64,000 bases of DNA from Saturnia japonica (taxonomy: Eukaryota > Arthropoda > Insecta > Lepidoptera > Saturniidae), in NCBI GenBank assembly GCA_033032175.1, contig CM065312.1:1860001-1924000 (forward strand), given 5' to 3'. This document shows, piece by piece, positions 11,776 through 21,175 of this stretch (the first letter of the stretch is position 1; each line of letters starts with the position of its first letter). A program made the translations under genes and the position numbers. A model generated the notes under the pieces. It saw only the letters and a list, made by a program, of their open reading frames with translations. It searched no databases and had not been told where the DNA came from.

Positions 11776-12500
11776 AGTATAAAAGAAATTGGCTATCCGC
11801 GTTTGTTTGTTTGTCCGCTTACTTCTTCTAAATCACGCAACGAATTTTTATACGGTTTTCGCTGTCATTTACAATTCTATTGACGAAAGGTTTGTATATA
11901 CATTACATTACAAATAAGTAGATATTTGTAAAATAGAAAAAGAAAAAAAATTGTAATAAAGTCGTCAATACATTTATTTTCGAGCGCTTAAATGAACCTT
12001 ATGAGATAAATCAAAATAATGTTTTAAAGAATTGCATTTCTTCAAAAAGCCTAGAGAAGAGTCCTGGATGATATACATTTATCTCCTAAGGTTGTCTCAT
12101 AGTAACCATTTTTATCTTCAACACAATAATTAAAAATATTAGGTTATTTGCGAAGCTATTTCTTACAATTCAATATTAATCTTTATTCAGTTGTTAACTT
12201 GGACATTTAATGTATATTACAATTGTCCTTTACGTTTATTTAAATAAATACCGTAAAAGAAATCATGGATTCAAAATAACGCGCAACCAAAGAAATTACT
12301 CGCACCGAAACAGTTGGCAGCACTCTACGAGTGCGTACAAGTATGATGGAATTTAACGTCGCGAGCCTAAGCGCACTTTTCTTAACTATGAAGTGATGAA
12401 TAATAATAAATATATAAATTCTATATTATGCTTTTTTAAACAAAAAAACACGACTTTGTTAATTAGTTACACCCCATGCGAAGCTGGGGTGGCTTGCTTG
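11776..12500 (+). mobile_element. Non-autonomous Helitron, family C, copy 1
   Basis: It matches 62066-62730 in the same orientation over several hundred bases, sharing GCTATCCGC, CACGCAACG, AAAGGTTTGTATATACA, AAGAATTG, ATCTCCTAAGGTTG, AGTAACCATTTTTATCTTCA and TTATTTGCGAAGCTATTT. The 3' end has a 20-nt hairpin (ACCCCA, loop TGCGAAGC, TGGGGT at 12471-12490) about 10 bp before CTTG followed by T. That is Helitron architecture with one change from CTAG. No coding capacity is visible. Confidence 0.7.
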
Positions 12501-12949
12501 TATATTATATAGTCAATACCATTGCCTAAGTACATTCAAAATATTTGAGGTCTAGAGAAACTCGATTGAAATATTAGTTCCAGTCTACTATTTTGAAAAC
12601 ACTTAATTTCTACACCATACCTTAGAGAATACAAGGTAAAATAAGTTATAAAAAAATTACCACATGACCAATCGAGTTCTTTCTTAAATGATAGTTTCCA
12701 GTTCCTTGCAATTTTTGCTAACGAGCTTATACGGTAAAAAAAAATGGTATCCAGGTGTGAGGCGCGTCGGTGGCACGGTGACCGACCTACTGAGACGGTA
12801 TAATAACCAGACACCAGATACTTGCCGAGCAGTGCGGGACAAGTTGTGATACGACACATTTAAAAAAACATTTTATATTTTTATCCCCGTTCGACCATTT
12901 ACGTGAATATCCACTATTTTATAAAATCTTTATAGGTTTTAAGACAAGA
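12501..12949. other. Unassigned DNA with a GC-richer patch
   Basis: The 107-residue minus frame at 12536-12859 covers a GC-rich patch at 12740-12860 and an AT-rich remainder. The N-terminal part has unusual composition for this region (CHRRASHLDT). I cannot link it to a family, and it has no second copy, so it is not called as a gene. Confidence 0.3.
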
Positions 12950-13143
12950 TTTCGTTCAAGATCACAGCACTCTAAGCCTTGTAGGAGGAGTGGCTCTCAA
13001 GGGCAGCTGCCGGAACATACTTATAAGGTGGACTTAGGAGGCGGCCAGGCGGGCATTAGAGAATGGTCTATTACAATGCTATGATATTTTTTCCTTCCTT
13101 CTTTCACCGAAAACTCAGGTTCGGCCATTGAGCCTTCATTGTT
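12950..13143 (-). mobile_element. tRNA-derived SINE, family S1, internally deleted copy
   Basis: On the minus strand the order is GGCTCAATGG (A-box-like), CGAACCTGAGTTTTCGGTGA, the CATAGCATTGTAATAGACC block, CGCCTGGCCGCCT, TGTTCCGGCAGCTGCCCTTG and AGAGCCACTCC. The A-box-like start joins directly to the post-B-box segment, so the middle of the tRNA-like head is deleted. It abuts a LINE 3' tail at 13143. Confidence 0.65.
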
Positions 13144-13275
13144 ATTTAAAAAAAATACATTATTCGATTTGTGCCCTAAGAAGGCACTTATGAAACAATA
13201 CCAACGGATCGGAAAACATCTCAGTCATCGAGAGAAGAAGGCAAGAAACTCGATTGGGCTTATCAATTATTACTT
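13144..13275 (-). mobile_element. CR1/L2-like LINE 3' untranslated tail
   Basis: Its reverse complement contains TCGAGTTTCTTGCCTTCTTC, GATGTTTTCCGATCC and CATAAGTGCCTTCTTAGGGC. The same order is seen at 45897-46050 (minus) and 59335-59510 (plus), where it follows a recognisable LINE C-terminus. No coding part remains here. Confidence 0.6.
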
Positions 13276-13308
13276 TTTTTATTAACACGCTTTTATTAGC
13301 TTCACCTG

Positions 13309-13331
13309 TGTGTATGTATGTATGTATGTAA
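13309..13331. repeat. (GTAT)n microsatellite
   Basis: About five to six units of GTAT precede an unassigned segment that runs into the Helitron helicase remnant. Confidence 0.85.
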
Positions 13332-13484
13332 CCGACCCCTTTGAGCTCGATTTTGTCCTACTTTGAATGATCAGATTTAATTCAAACTTTGCACACTTGT
13401 CAAAAGTCGATGACAATGCAATAATCCAATCAAAGCATCCGATTATCCTAATTAGATTCGCCAGGATTAATTAATTTCTTTCCG

Positions 13485-13772
13485 CATTCTTTGCATGCGA
13501 GTAAGAGAGATAGAGCTAGTGCGCGAACTACGCATGGGTGCAGTTCCACACTTACTCTTTCAGGCATGCAAGGTTGTACAGTTGATCATGCAGTCATTTA
13601 TTTGGGTCCGCGATTGTTTGCTGCTGGACAAGCTTATGTGGCACTTAGTCGTGGAAGATCCTTGGACGGTATACGAATTGAAGAACTTGATTGCTCAAAA
13701 TTAACAGGAAGAACTCCATGTAACAGTGAAGCATTGAATAAAATGATTCGATTACGAGATAAACCATAAAAT
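13485..13772 (+). pseudogene. Helitron Rep/helicase, C-terminal helicase remnant
   Basis: In one frame the translation contains MQGCTVDHAVIYLG, then GQAYVALSRGRSLDGI (about 13630-13680), then EELDCSKLTG, a short tail NSEALNKMIRLR, and a stop at 13767-13769. GQ-YVALSR is superfamily 1 helicase motif VI as found in Pif1-type helicases and Helitron proteins, and the preceding block corresponds to motif V. Helitron proteins act in rolling-circle transposition. Only the last 90 or so residues remain; the Rep nuclease and the other helicase motifs are missing, and the residues before MQG are poorly conserved. A cellular Pif1 is less likely because of the LDCSKLTG tail and the surrounding repeats. 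Confidence 0.8.
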
Positions 13773-14154
13773 CTACAATCAGTCACAGAGTGAAAATTCA
13801 CACTCATCCTCATTCTCAGTGCCGCCAACAGATTCGCTCCTATGATTATAATATTTTGTAGAGTGATTACGGATTGAAAATTCCATACTCAAGCATTAAT
13901 GTGTCGACTGTATATGTAAATAAGGTTGCACCTCTGTGTCTCGCTGTTTATATTAGCATCATAGAAATCTTTGAATATGTGTTCTTAACCAAGATACAAT
14001 CGGAACACATTTGTACATATTAAGGGCGGTTGATAGTTAGCAAATCGAACTAAATAATTTATAGTTTAAAAAATTTAACTAAAAATGAAAAATAAATAAT
14101 AGTTTAAAAAAACTAAAAAAAACACACTCATAAAAAATCCAACTAAAAAACAGA
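13773..14154. other. Unassigned AT-rich DNA downstream of helicase remnant
   Basis: This may include the 3' flank of the dead Helitron, but no hairpin plus CTAG terminus was found. Several TTTAAAAAAACTAAAAA blocks between 14070 and 14150 form a low-complexity A-rich stretch. Confidence 0.4.
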
Positions 14155-14404
14155 AAATAAAATTTAATAAATTTGATTAGGTACAGTGTAAAAAAAAATG
14201 AATGTAAATTATTGTAAAAAAAGCGTGGGGTGCATAGTGTCAATAATTATAAACATTTTATTGACAGATAATGAGTAGAAGAATCATCACTTCGATAGTA
14301 TAATATCTTAAAAAGCGCTTTGAATACACCCCACGCTTTTTTTACAATAATGTACATTCATTTTTTTTTACACTGTACTTAATCAAATTTATTAAATTTT
14401 ATTT
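14155..14404. mobile_element. Fold-back MITE with about 78-bp inverted repeats
   Basis: The left arm 14155-14232 and right arm 14327-14404 are near-perfect inverted repeats. Blocks shared after reverse complementing include CACCCCACGCTTTTTTTACA, ACATTCATTTTTTTT, ACACTGTAC and TAATCAAATTTATTAAATTT, with only a few differences. A 94-bp centre separates the arms. No clear target duplication was found, so the superfamily is open. Confidence 0.75.
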
Positions 14405-14755
14405 AGTTTGTAAATGATATTTACAGTTATTTGATACTTATGTATAATATTTGATTGACTTAGGCGTTACTTTGTGGAAATCTGTCGTAATAAACTTATC
14501 CGAATTTTCTTTGCTACTTTCACCTAAAAAACAGATTAACGGTTATTTCGTCATTCTGCAACAAAAAATATTTGAAAATGTTTAATCTGAATTTAATTGT
14601 GGAAAAGAAGAGAAATCACAAAGAGAAATGTAAGTTACTAAAAAGGATAAACCAATTAAAAGACGAAACAAATGTTAATTTGTTTTTTATGCGAAAGTTG
14701 AAATTGAAATTGGGATAAATTTAATTATGTATAATAATTATAATCAATGTATTAT
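14405..14755. other. Unassigned AT-rich DNA
   Basis: No convincing frame or repeat was seen. Confidence 0.4.
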
Positions 14756-15050
14756 TATGATATTGAATAGAGGGGGAGCACAGAGAAATTTCTTCGAAGT
14801 TTTCTCTGTACGTGGGGCAGTCCGTCTGGTGGAATACCTCCAACTTACAAACGATAGAAGCCAAATAACCTTGTCTTGTGTTTCTGAGGTGAGTTGGGTT
14901 TTCAGAGGTCCTTGGGTTGGGGGGTATAAAGTCGCCAACGCGCTTGTGAATAGCTACTTATTGTATTACAAGCGTCCATATGTACATACTTACCAACAGG
15001 TGGGCTTTATACTTATTTACCACCTCGGTAGTATAAACAAATCTACCCCA
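14756..15050 (+). mobile_element. LINE/SINE 3' tail family T, copy 1
   Basis: It shares GAGCACAGAGAAAT, CCGTCTGGTGGAA and the tail core TTACCAACAGGTGGGC...TTTACCACC with 19484-19745. A 146-residue frame crossing it (14727-15167) continues past the element border and mixes repeat and flank, so it is not a gene. Confidence 0.6.
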
Positions 15051-15700
15051 AAAATACTAGAGCTTGCGTTTTTGTGTTCCGGTTCGAAAAGTATGGTTGG
15101 TAAAATATACCAGCAGAAGGGGTTTTGCACAGACACAGTCCTCAAAAGTAACAAGCTATACAAATGACCAAAGGTCTGCGGTCCTTTTGGTAGAGAACAC
15201 TTATTAAAAACAGAAATACCTATTTTTAAATATAAATTATTCATCATTTTTAAATTTTAAAAGTATTAGTGAGTATTTTCACCAATTGAATTGCAAGCGA
15301 ATGTACGGAGTGATGGAAACATCAAGTAAAAAAAATGTGCAAATCCTGCCAAATCCCGACTGTATCTTGCGTAGCGTGCGGCATTAGTCGGTATCACGTT
15401 ACACGCTAATGTACCGTGAATGCTATCTGGCCGGTCTGAGCGTGTGCGGTGCGCCTTAGTTCCCAATATCCAATTCATAATGCCCATTTTGTACTTTTTT
15501 TCGATAAAATTATTGGCGTGGAATTATACTGGTATTGAGTAAAAAGTATTCGAATTTTAATAACTTAATTTATTTAGTAATTTTGCAATACAAGCAAACC
15601 ACTAACAGCAGCTTACTATAATATACAAAAAATGAAACGAAAACTAGCGACAGTGTAGAAGAGACATTTGAGATAATTCATTTAAATAAATAAATTATTA
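15051..15700. other. Unassigned DNA with a moderately GC-rich patch
   Basis: The patch 15330-15480 includes a 73-residue minus frame at 15266-15487. It has no motif and no second copy, so no gene is called. Confidence 0.35.
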
Positions 15701-15714
15701 TAATTTAATTAACC

Positions 15715-16100
15715 GACCGTATGACGCTTATGCCTTCGAAGATAGGCCGGCCCTTAGTACGGGATGCCATGAGCGTAGATACTTTAGCACCGTCCCATCC
15801 ATCATCTACTTCGGCAAAGGCTGGCGCGGCAACTGCCTCAAGCAGCGCAAGTATGCATCCCTTGGTACAGACTACATATTTTTGCCCTTTGGAGACAAAA
15901 CCCTAGCTCCATGGGGACCAAGTGCACGCAGACTCTTTAAAGAACTCACAAATCGACTGGTCGACACATCTCGAGACCAGAAGACTGGCTATTACCTCGG
16001 TCAACGAATAAGCATTGCTATACAAAGAGGTAATGTGGCCAGCCTTCTTGGTACTTTTCCTTCTAGCGGTAATTTGGATGGCATCCCACACTTATAGTAA
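15715..16100 (+). pseudogene. Non-LTR retrotransposon C-terminal remnant, frameshifted
   Basis: One frame from 15721 reads SVDTLAPSH and then AKAGAA. After a frameshift near 15830 another frame reads KYASLGTDYIFLPFGDKTLA, PWGPSARRLFKELTNRLVD, GYYLGQRISIAIQRGN and ends at a stop at 16095-16097. The arrangement of a TLxPWGP block followed by QRxSxAIQRGN is one I associate with the C-termini of LINE-encoded reverse-transcriptase polyproteins. Without a search the clade is unknown. The copy lacks the polymerase domain. Confidence 0.55.
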
Positions 16101-16267
16101 TTTTACATTATTTAGATGTACTAATATGTTAGTAGTTAAGTAATTTAGTATGTATTTAAATAATAATATTAAATTGATTAAATTAGTTTTAAAGATGGTT
16201 TCGAATGAGATTTGTAGATTGAACTCTACAACGCAAAAAAAGATTTCTTTACACAAAAAAATACATC

Positions 16268-16445
16268 GTGATGAAACCGTAGCATGATGGTAGGGCATTT
16301 CCTGAAGCCCTCCTGACTTGCTCGAGCTACCATCCTCAAGTTGAAAATCTGTCGCCAACACCGTGTTCCGGCAGATGCACTTGAAAGCCAATCCTCTTCT
16401 AGCCTTAGCATGTTACCATGGTCACTTATCATCAAATGTGAGTGT
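16268..16445 (+). mobile_element. tRNA-derived SINE, family S1, copy (head lost)
   Basis: The S1 body is readable: GCATGATGGTAGGGCATTT, CTACCATCCTCAAG, AAAATCTGTCGCCAA, GTTCCGGCAGATGCACTTGA and TTAGCATGTTACCATGG. The A and B boxes are absent. The minus-strand frames of 96-99 residues that overlap it are shadows. Confidence 0.65.
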
Positions 16446-16719
16446 AGTAAAAAGATAAACTTAAAAGTATAAACATATGACACAAACAAAAGCAAGGAAG
16501 AATCAGACCGTGACAAAAAGTATTGTCATTCAGTAAATGTTTCAACTGCAAGGACGTTTTGGTTTCTCGCATATATTGGTGCTTCACTACTGAGTCTAAG
16601 TGATTTTGAGTTTTATCCTAAAGCATCCCATAAAAATATATAAATATCTGAATTTAACCAGATTAGGATATCTCGACCTCATTAAGTTGTAACTACGCGA
16701 ATGATTTCTATATCTAATA

Positions 16720-16938
16720 CTAGCTGTACCCCACGGTTATACGACAAACATCTCCACACCCGTGTAGGAAATTTTTATACTTTGTGTAAAACTGTCGACA
16801 ATTTTATGAAAAATTAATTAATTTTTCAAATTATAATATAGTCTATGTTACTCTTTTAAAATCGATCTAGTAGTTTTTGAGTTTATCCATTACAAACAAA
16901 AAAAATCAAACTTTTTCTGTTTATAATATTGGTATACA
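16720..16938 (-). mobile_element. Non-autonomous Helitron, family D, copy 2
   Basis: CTAG at 16720-16723 followed by CTGTACCCCACGGTT is a reversed Helitron 3' end. The right border reads TATAATATTGGTATAC, which reverse-complements to the typical 5' start (TATACTAATATTATA type). The interior ATCTAGTAGTTTTTGAGTTT is usual in insect Helitron-derived repeats. It gives about 219 bp with no coding content. Confidence 0.65.
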
Positions 16939-16974
16939 TTCCTTCTTTAAAGATGGGTGTTAAAAGTTTTACGT

Positions 16975-17370
16975 GTTTATCTATGTATATGTGTGCTTGT
17001 GTGTTTGTCTGTAGCATCGTACCTCACAAACGACTGAACCGATTTTGATCTAGTTTTTTTTTATTTCGTTTAAAAGGTGACTTGATCGAGATTACTCTTG
17101 GGTATGATTCAAAAAAATCTGCTCAGCCATTTGATGATTATCATTTCCGCAGGTCAGATTGAATCAAAATTTAGTATTCTGTTACTTCAATAATATTAGA
17201 AAAACCTTGACCTGATACTGCAGTGTTGTCTGGAATCCGTAGGATTTGGAATAATTGGAATGGTCTCAATAAATAGTTTCTTGTCTCGGGAGCTATTATA
17301 TTTACAATTTATCTTGTACATTATTATAATCATTCTGAGATGTAGTTGTTTCTCTCGCACTCTATTTAGT
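16975..17370 (+). repeat. Dispersed repeat R5, copy 1
   Basis: It shares with 50175-50640 (same orientation) the blocks GCATCGTA, AACCGATTTTGATC-type, AAAGGTGACTT, TTGGTATTCTGTTACTTCAA-type, ATTAGAAAAACCTT, CTGCAG and TTGTCTCGGG. The class is unknown. Confidence 0.6.
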
Positions 17371-17497
17371 CGTTCAAGCATTGTGAAACAGCAATAGATT
17401 TCTTGTAAAACATATTCTTCAAATGCCTTACTGACTACGTTTTTTGTACAAACAAAAAGCAGGTACCTACCTATTTACAAATGTACTATTTATTGTA

Positions 17498-17575
17498 TTG
17501 CGCTGGTATCCAAATGCTTACCATAAGAAGGGTCGTACGCTCTTTTACCGCCTTAAAAAATCCTATAAATAATTC
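17498..17575 (+). repeat. Stand-alone tail of family T variant
   Basis: GGTATCCAAATGCTTACCAT, AAGAAGGGTCGTACG and AATCCTATAAAT recur at 21089-21175, where the block follows a SINE. It is related to the CTTACCATCAGG-type tail core found elsewhere in the window. Confidence 0.6.
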
Positions 17576-17859
17576 CAACAATAATTTATATTTCTCTACT
17601 TATTATTAATTTACTATCTTCTAGTTTTTTTCAATAGAATTCTTTTTTTTTTGTATATAACAACATGAGGGAAATTCGATATTTTTAACTGAAGACTTCG
17701 AACCAATAGATTCATAAAAATATATTGAAAGATTGAAACCGACAATAACAAGGTACTTTAAAGTTCATCCGATATAATAATTATTGTAATCGATATTGTA
17801 GTTTACGGTACAGATAAACATAATGAAATTACTCGTAAACACGAAATACTGGAAGACAA

Positions 17860-18075
17860 TATCGGAGACGCGGTGCGGCGGCGCGGTGTAGCGACGCGGG
17901 ACGATACAAAAAATACATGGAAATTATTTAATGAGCCATAAAATTAGGGTCGGGATGTACCTAAAGCGGCGATCAGGACTAGTATCACGTTACGCGGGTG
18001 TAAGTGATAAGCAAAAGCGATAGCGATTCGCGGGAAATAGTTTTTGAAAATTGCCAATTCGCAGGGTGATTAAAC
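17860..18075. other. GC-rich patch without assigned function
   Basis: CpG-rich DNA (GACGCGGTGCGGCGGCGCGG at 17867-17886 and further CG clusters to 18075) lies in AT-rich flanks. No open frame or repeat copy explains it. It could be regulatory DNA or an unshared transposon piece. Confidence 0.35.
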
Positions 18076-18139
18076 GTGTGCCGCCGTACTTCAAAGAGAG
18101 CCTGATATTTTAATCAAATTAAAATAATGTCTTTTTTAT

Positions 18140-18335
18140 CCTTATAGAATGAGTATTGTGGCAACAATCTCACCTGATGTTAGGTGACAGTGCGGCGCAA
18201 GATGGTGGCACGCTAATCCTGTGGAAGAGTGGCTCTCAAGTGCAATTGCCGGAACACACCTACCGACAGATTTTCAACTTGAACTAGCTAGCCAGGTGTG
18301 CATTAGAAAAGCCCTACAACCATGCAATTATTTAT
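18140..18335 (-). mobile_element. tRNA-derived SINE, family S1, copy (head lost)
   Basis: The minus strand carries TGCATGGTTGTAGGGCTTTT, CTGGCTAGCTAGTTCAAGTT, AAAATCTGTCGGTAG, GTGTTCCGGCAATTGCACTT, GAGAGCCACTC and the tail ATCAGGTGAGATTGTTGCC. The A and B boxes are missing. Confidence 0.7.
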
Positions 18336-18844
18336 ACAACGTTAATTTATATGTCCACAATAAAAATAATAGTAATAGAAAGTAATATTATTATCATTTT
18401 TAGCTAAATTCATCAAGTAGTTCTTTCATCACATGTTGCAAGCGCAGTTATCAATTTTAAGTTTTTAAGTTTAATCTCTTGTCGCTCATGCCTTGATCCG
18501 TACGACATCGGACCACATTATTAACACGTTTTACCGCGAAATGGCATGCGCTTTGTACCCGCGGCCTGCGGATTTTCAGTAACCCGATCTAACCATTGTT
18601 AACGCGGATTTCTGTAGAGCAGTGCGCGCCCGCACGGGGGATGATTTTTAACTGACTTATTAATAAATCTTATTTATTAGAATTCATAATCCTAATGCTA
18701 CAATAAGCCTGAACTTTCGTTGAATGAATATATCGTGCTAACAGCATGACATAATGATAAGAGTACCTAATGTTCTTTTGTTTAACTACGTTAATTTAAG
18801 TACCTCCTTGTCTCGCTGAGCGTGTTCTACCGTCTGTATCATGG
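18336..18844. other. Unassigned DNA with GC-rich patch at 18480-18640
   Basis: The patch contains GCGGATTTCTGTAGAGC and CGCGCCCGCACGGGGG but no frame or repeat copy. Confidence 0.35.
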
Positions 18845-19130
18845 TGCGTGTTCTGAAGAGCCGTTCAGAACCAGAAGCGCTGGGCTTTGGAGTCCCAGTT
18901 TTACGATATCCTCCATCTCGGCACGAACTACAAAGTTCTCTATGACTTATCTTTATCATACCGTGAAGCTGTGAACCTTTTCCCGGCCAGTGTGTTCCTT
19001 ATTTCTTACGACATGGGGTCTTTTAAGCGTAACGTGAAGAGATATTTATGCAGGCTGGATTTAGATCTATTGGTGGACGCTGTTTTGTTAGGATTATAAT
19101 GTGTTTACCACCAGAGACAGCATACTTAAT
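18845..19130 (+). pseudogene. LINE C-terminal remnant
   Basis: A 70-residue frame (18887-19099) reads NLFPASVFLISYDMGSFKRN near its end. The fragment at 37610-37810 reads EFPTEVFPVHYSMVFFKRE. Both fit the pattern [LE]-F-P-x-x-V-F-x-x-x-Y-x-M-x-x-F-K-R, which I associate with the C-termini of lepidopteran non-LTR retrotransposon proteins. The region after the stop contains TTTACCACCAGAGACAG, also present near 24983. Confidence 0.5.
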
Positions 19131-19483
19131 CTGCCGAGCTAGTATTAAAAAAAGTTGAAAATCTGCTATCTATCTTCTAGTATCTGTAACTGGCACTCAA
19201 TTACATTCTAGATTTGGTTTAGTTATACCGTTGTGACGCTTTTTTTAGTATTGTGACAATGTCACGGAGTTGTGCCTGATTGTAGCATAGTGCAATCAAA
19301 AAACAGTCGCGATCATCGATAGATCAAGAATCTTTTAACAGTGGCCGCTGTCATGCCTACGTAAATAGAAACTTGATATGTACTGTCTAATCCCGAAATT
19401 GCGACACGCATGAGTGAATCAGTAAGTGGCGCTGTCCACCATTTGCATGGTGGTCTTAAATTTTAAAATGTTATATGGCAACA

Positions 19484-19745
19484 TAAAGTAGAGCACAGAG
19501 AAATTTTGGAGATATCTCGTTATTTGGAGCTGTCCGACTGGTGGAAAACCTTCACCCTACAGAATCGCAGCAAAATAAACTTTTGTTGTGTTCCTGCAGT
19601 GGGTAGGGTTTCTAGAGCTTCTCCGGGAGAGGGTTACAAGGTCGGCAACGCGTTGTTGACACTTATAGTATTGCAAGCGTTTATAGGCTGCGTTAGCCGC
19701 TTACCAACAGGCGGGCCGTATGCTTGTTTGCCACCTTATTAGTAG
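19484..19745 (+). mobile_element. LINE/SINE 3' tail family T, copy 2
   Basis: It shares AGAGCACAGAGAAATTT and CCGACTGGTGGAAAACC with 14756-15050 and has the best preserved tail: GCTTACCAACAGGCGGGCC, TATGCTTGTTTGCCACC. The 78-residue frame here is part of the repeat, not a gene. Confidence 0.65.
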
Positions 19746-20700
19746 TATAAAAAATAAATTGAAAAGAAGATAGATTTAAATGAAAAAAAGTACTTAATCT
19801 CAAAAAACATTTTTTAACTTATAAATAATGCGGTAAGTTAAGAACCGGTATAACTTAACAAAGTGTGTCAGGGAGGCGGTTCTCAGGTACAAGCAGCCGT
19901 GTAACTTAATATTTTGCATTTTCGCATGATAGTGCGTAGCTCCGACGCGACTGCGCACTGCGACCACCTGGTTGTAACGAATATGTTATGCCTACATCGA
20001 AGGTTTCGCTTCGATTCGTCTGGAAAAAATTACTACCTACGTGAGTGAGTAAACCGGTCATCAAAATAGGACTGGCCTATTTATCTTTACTTAGATTAAT
20101 ATTATAATCTCTACTTCTCCGCGGCAAGAAAACACATCACCGAACGCGTAGTGCTTATAAACATCCTAGTTAATTAAGACTCTAAGAACTTTTTATTTAT
20201 TCAAAATATCGTGATATTTTTCTTTTAATAAGGTCCAAGTATCTAAGGAGTAAAACATTTTTTTTAAAATCAAAATCTATCTAGTAGCTTTTGCGTGACC
20301 TTTGTATAGATAGATATGCCTATACATACACGTATATTTGAAGAAAGTACATAATAATATATACCTATAATAGGTAAGTGAAGTTGTTTTTTTTTTTCAG
20401 AAATAAATAATTGAACTGCGAATTTGGACGCGAAAGTTACTGTTTATCTTGACTAGTCATTTATATCATATTTATGTAACGTAAATAGTAATGTAGGTAA
20501 TTTGTTTCTGACTAGAACATTATGTAAATTTTTATAAGTACTGACGACGACATTCGACTTTGTTATTTGTAGCACTTTTTAAGTTCCATGGATTACAATA
20601 AAATGTAATTAATAATGAATTGTATGTAATATGGAATATGTGTATGTAATGTATATAGTTATAGTATATGGTATGTAGTATAATAAATATGTAATGTTAT
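19746..20700. other. Unassigned DNA
   Basis: It contains a short inverted repeat GTTAAG..CTTAAC at 19841-19863 and a GC-richer patch at 19930-20030. No gene or multi-copy repeat was seen. Confidence 0.4.
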
Positions 20701-20727
20701 TAGTATAAGATGGTAACTCGTAAGAAA

Positions 20728-20763
20728 GGTCCCCAAAACACAGGCATGGCTAGTTTGGGGACC
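20728..20763. repeat. Strong hairpin
   Basis: GGTCCCCAAA (20728-20737) and TTTGGGGACC (20754-20763) form a perfect 10-bp stem around a 16-nt loop. An AATAAA-like segment lies downstream at 20800. This may be the 3' end of an old element, with the SINE at 20824 inserted next to it. Confidence 0.6.
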
Positions 20764-20823
20764 ATTGTTAGAATACAAATACAATGTAATTTAGTTAAAT
20801 AAAAATTTCTTTTATTTCATTTC

Positions 20824-21088
20824 AATGATGGCTCAGTGGTAAGGCGTACAGATACCGTATCGATCGATCGTATCTTCGAATCCGTACAATGAGCTTGAAC
20901 TTTTGTTGAGCTGTTGTTGAGTTTTGTTTGCTTATTGCCTGTCTACCACCATCAAGCTGATGATATGTCACCGAACACCTTTAGGTGTGTCCTGGCAACA
21001 GTCCTTGAGAGCCAGTCCTCCAACTAGGCTTAGCGTGTTACCATCTTGGGTCACATCGTCACCATCCGGTGAGATTGTGGTTTCAAGC
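20824..21088 (+). mobile_element. tRNA-derived SINE, family S1, full-length copy
   Basis: It has a pol III A box TGGCTCAGTGG (20829-20839) and a B-box-like CTTCGAATCC (20874-20883), followed by the S1 body with TCACCGAACACCTTTAGGTG, GAGAGCCAGTCC, TAGGCTTAGCGTGTTACCAT and the GGTGAGATTGTGG tail. SINEs of this type are copied by a partner LINE and transcribed by RNA polymerase III. Confidence 0.8.
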
Positions 21089-21175
21089 TCGACAGTGCGC
21101 CGGTATCCAAATGCTTACCATAAGAAGGGCCGTACGTTCAATTACCGCCATAGAAATCCTATAAATATATTTTTT
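21089..21175 (+). repeat. Family T tail joined to the S1 SINE
   Basis: The tail (GGTATCCAAATGCTTACCAT, AGAAGGGCCGTACG) follows the S1 tail directly with only a few bases between. A stand-alone copy exists at 17498-17575, so this is either a chimeric element or an insertion at the SINE end. Confidence 0.55.

Noticed and set aside
12536..12859. 107-residue minus frame with an arginine/histidine-rich start
   Set aside because: Only part lies in a GC-rich patch, and no domain or second copy supports it. Kept as unassigned.
14727..15167. 146-residue plus-strand frame
   Set aside because: It spans the family T repeat and its flank; the translation matches the repeat in another copy (19484-19745) only at DNA level, not as a conserved protein.
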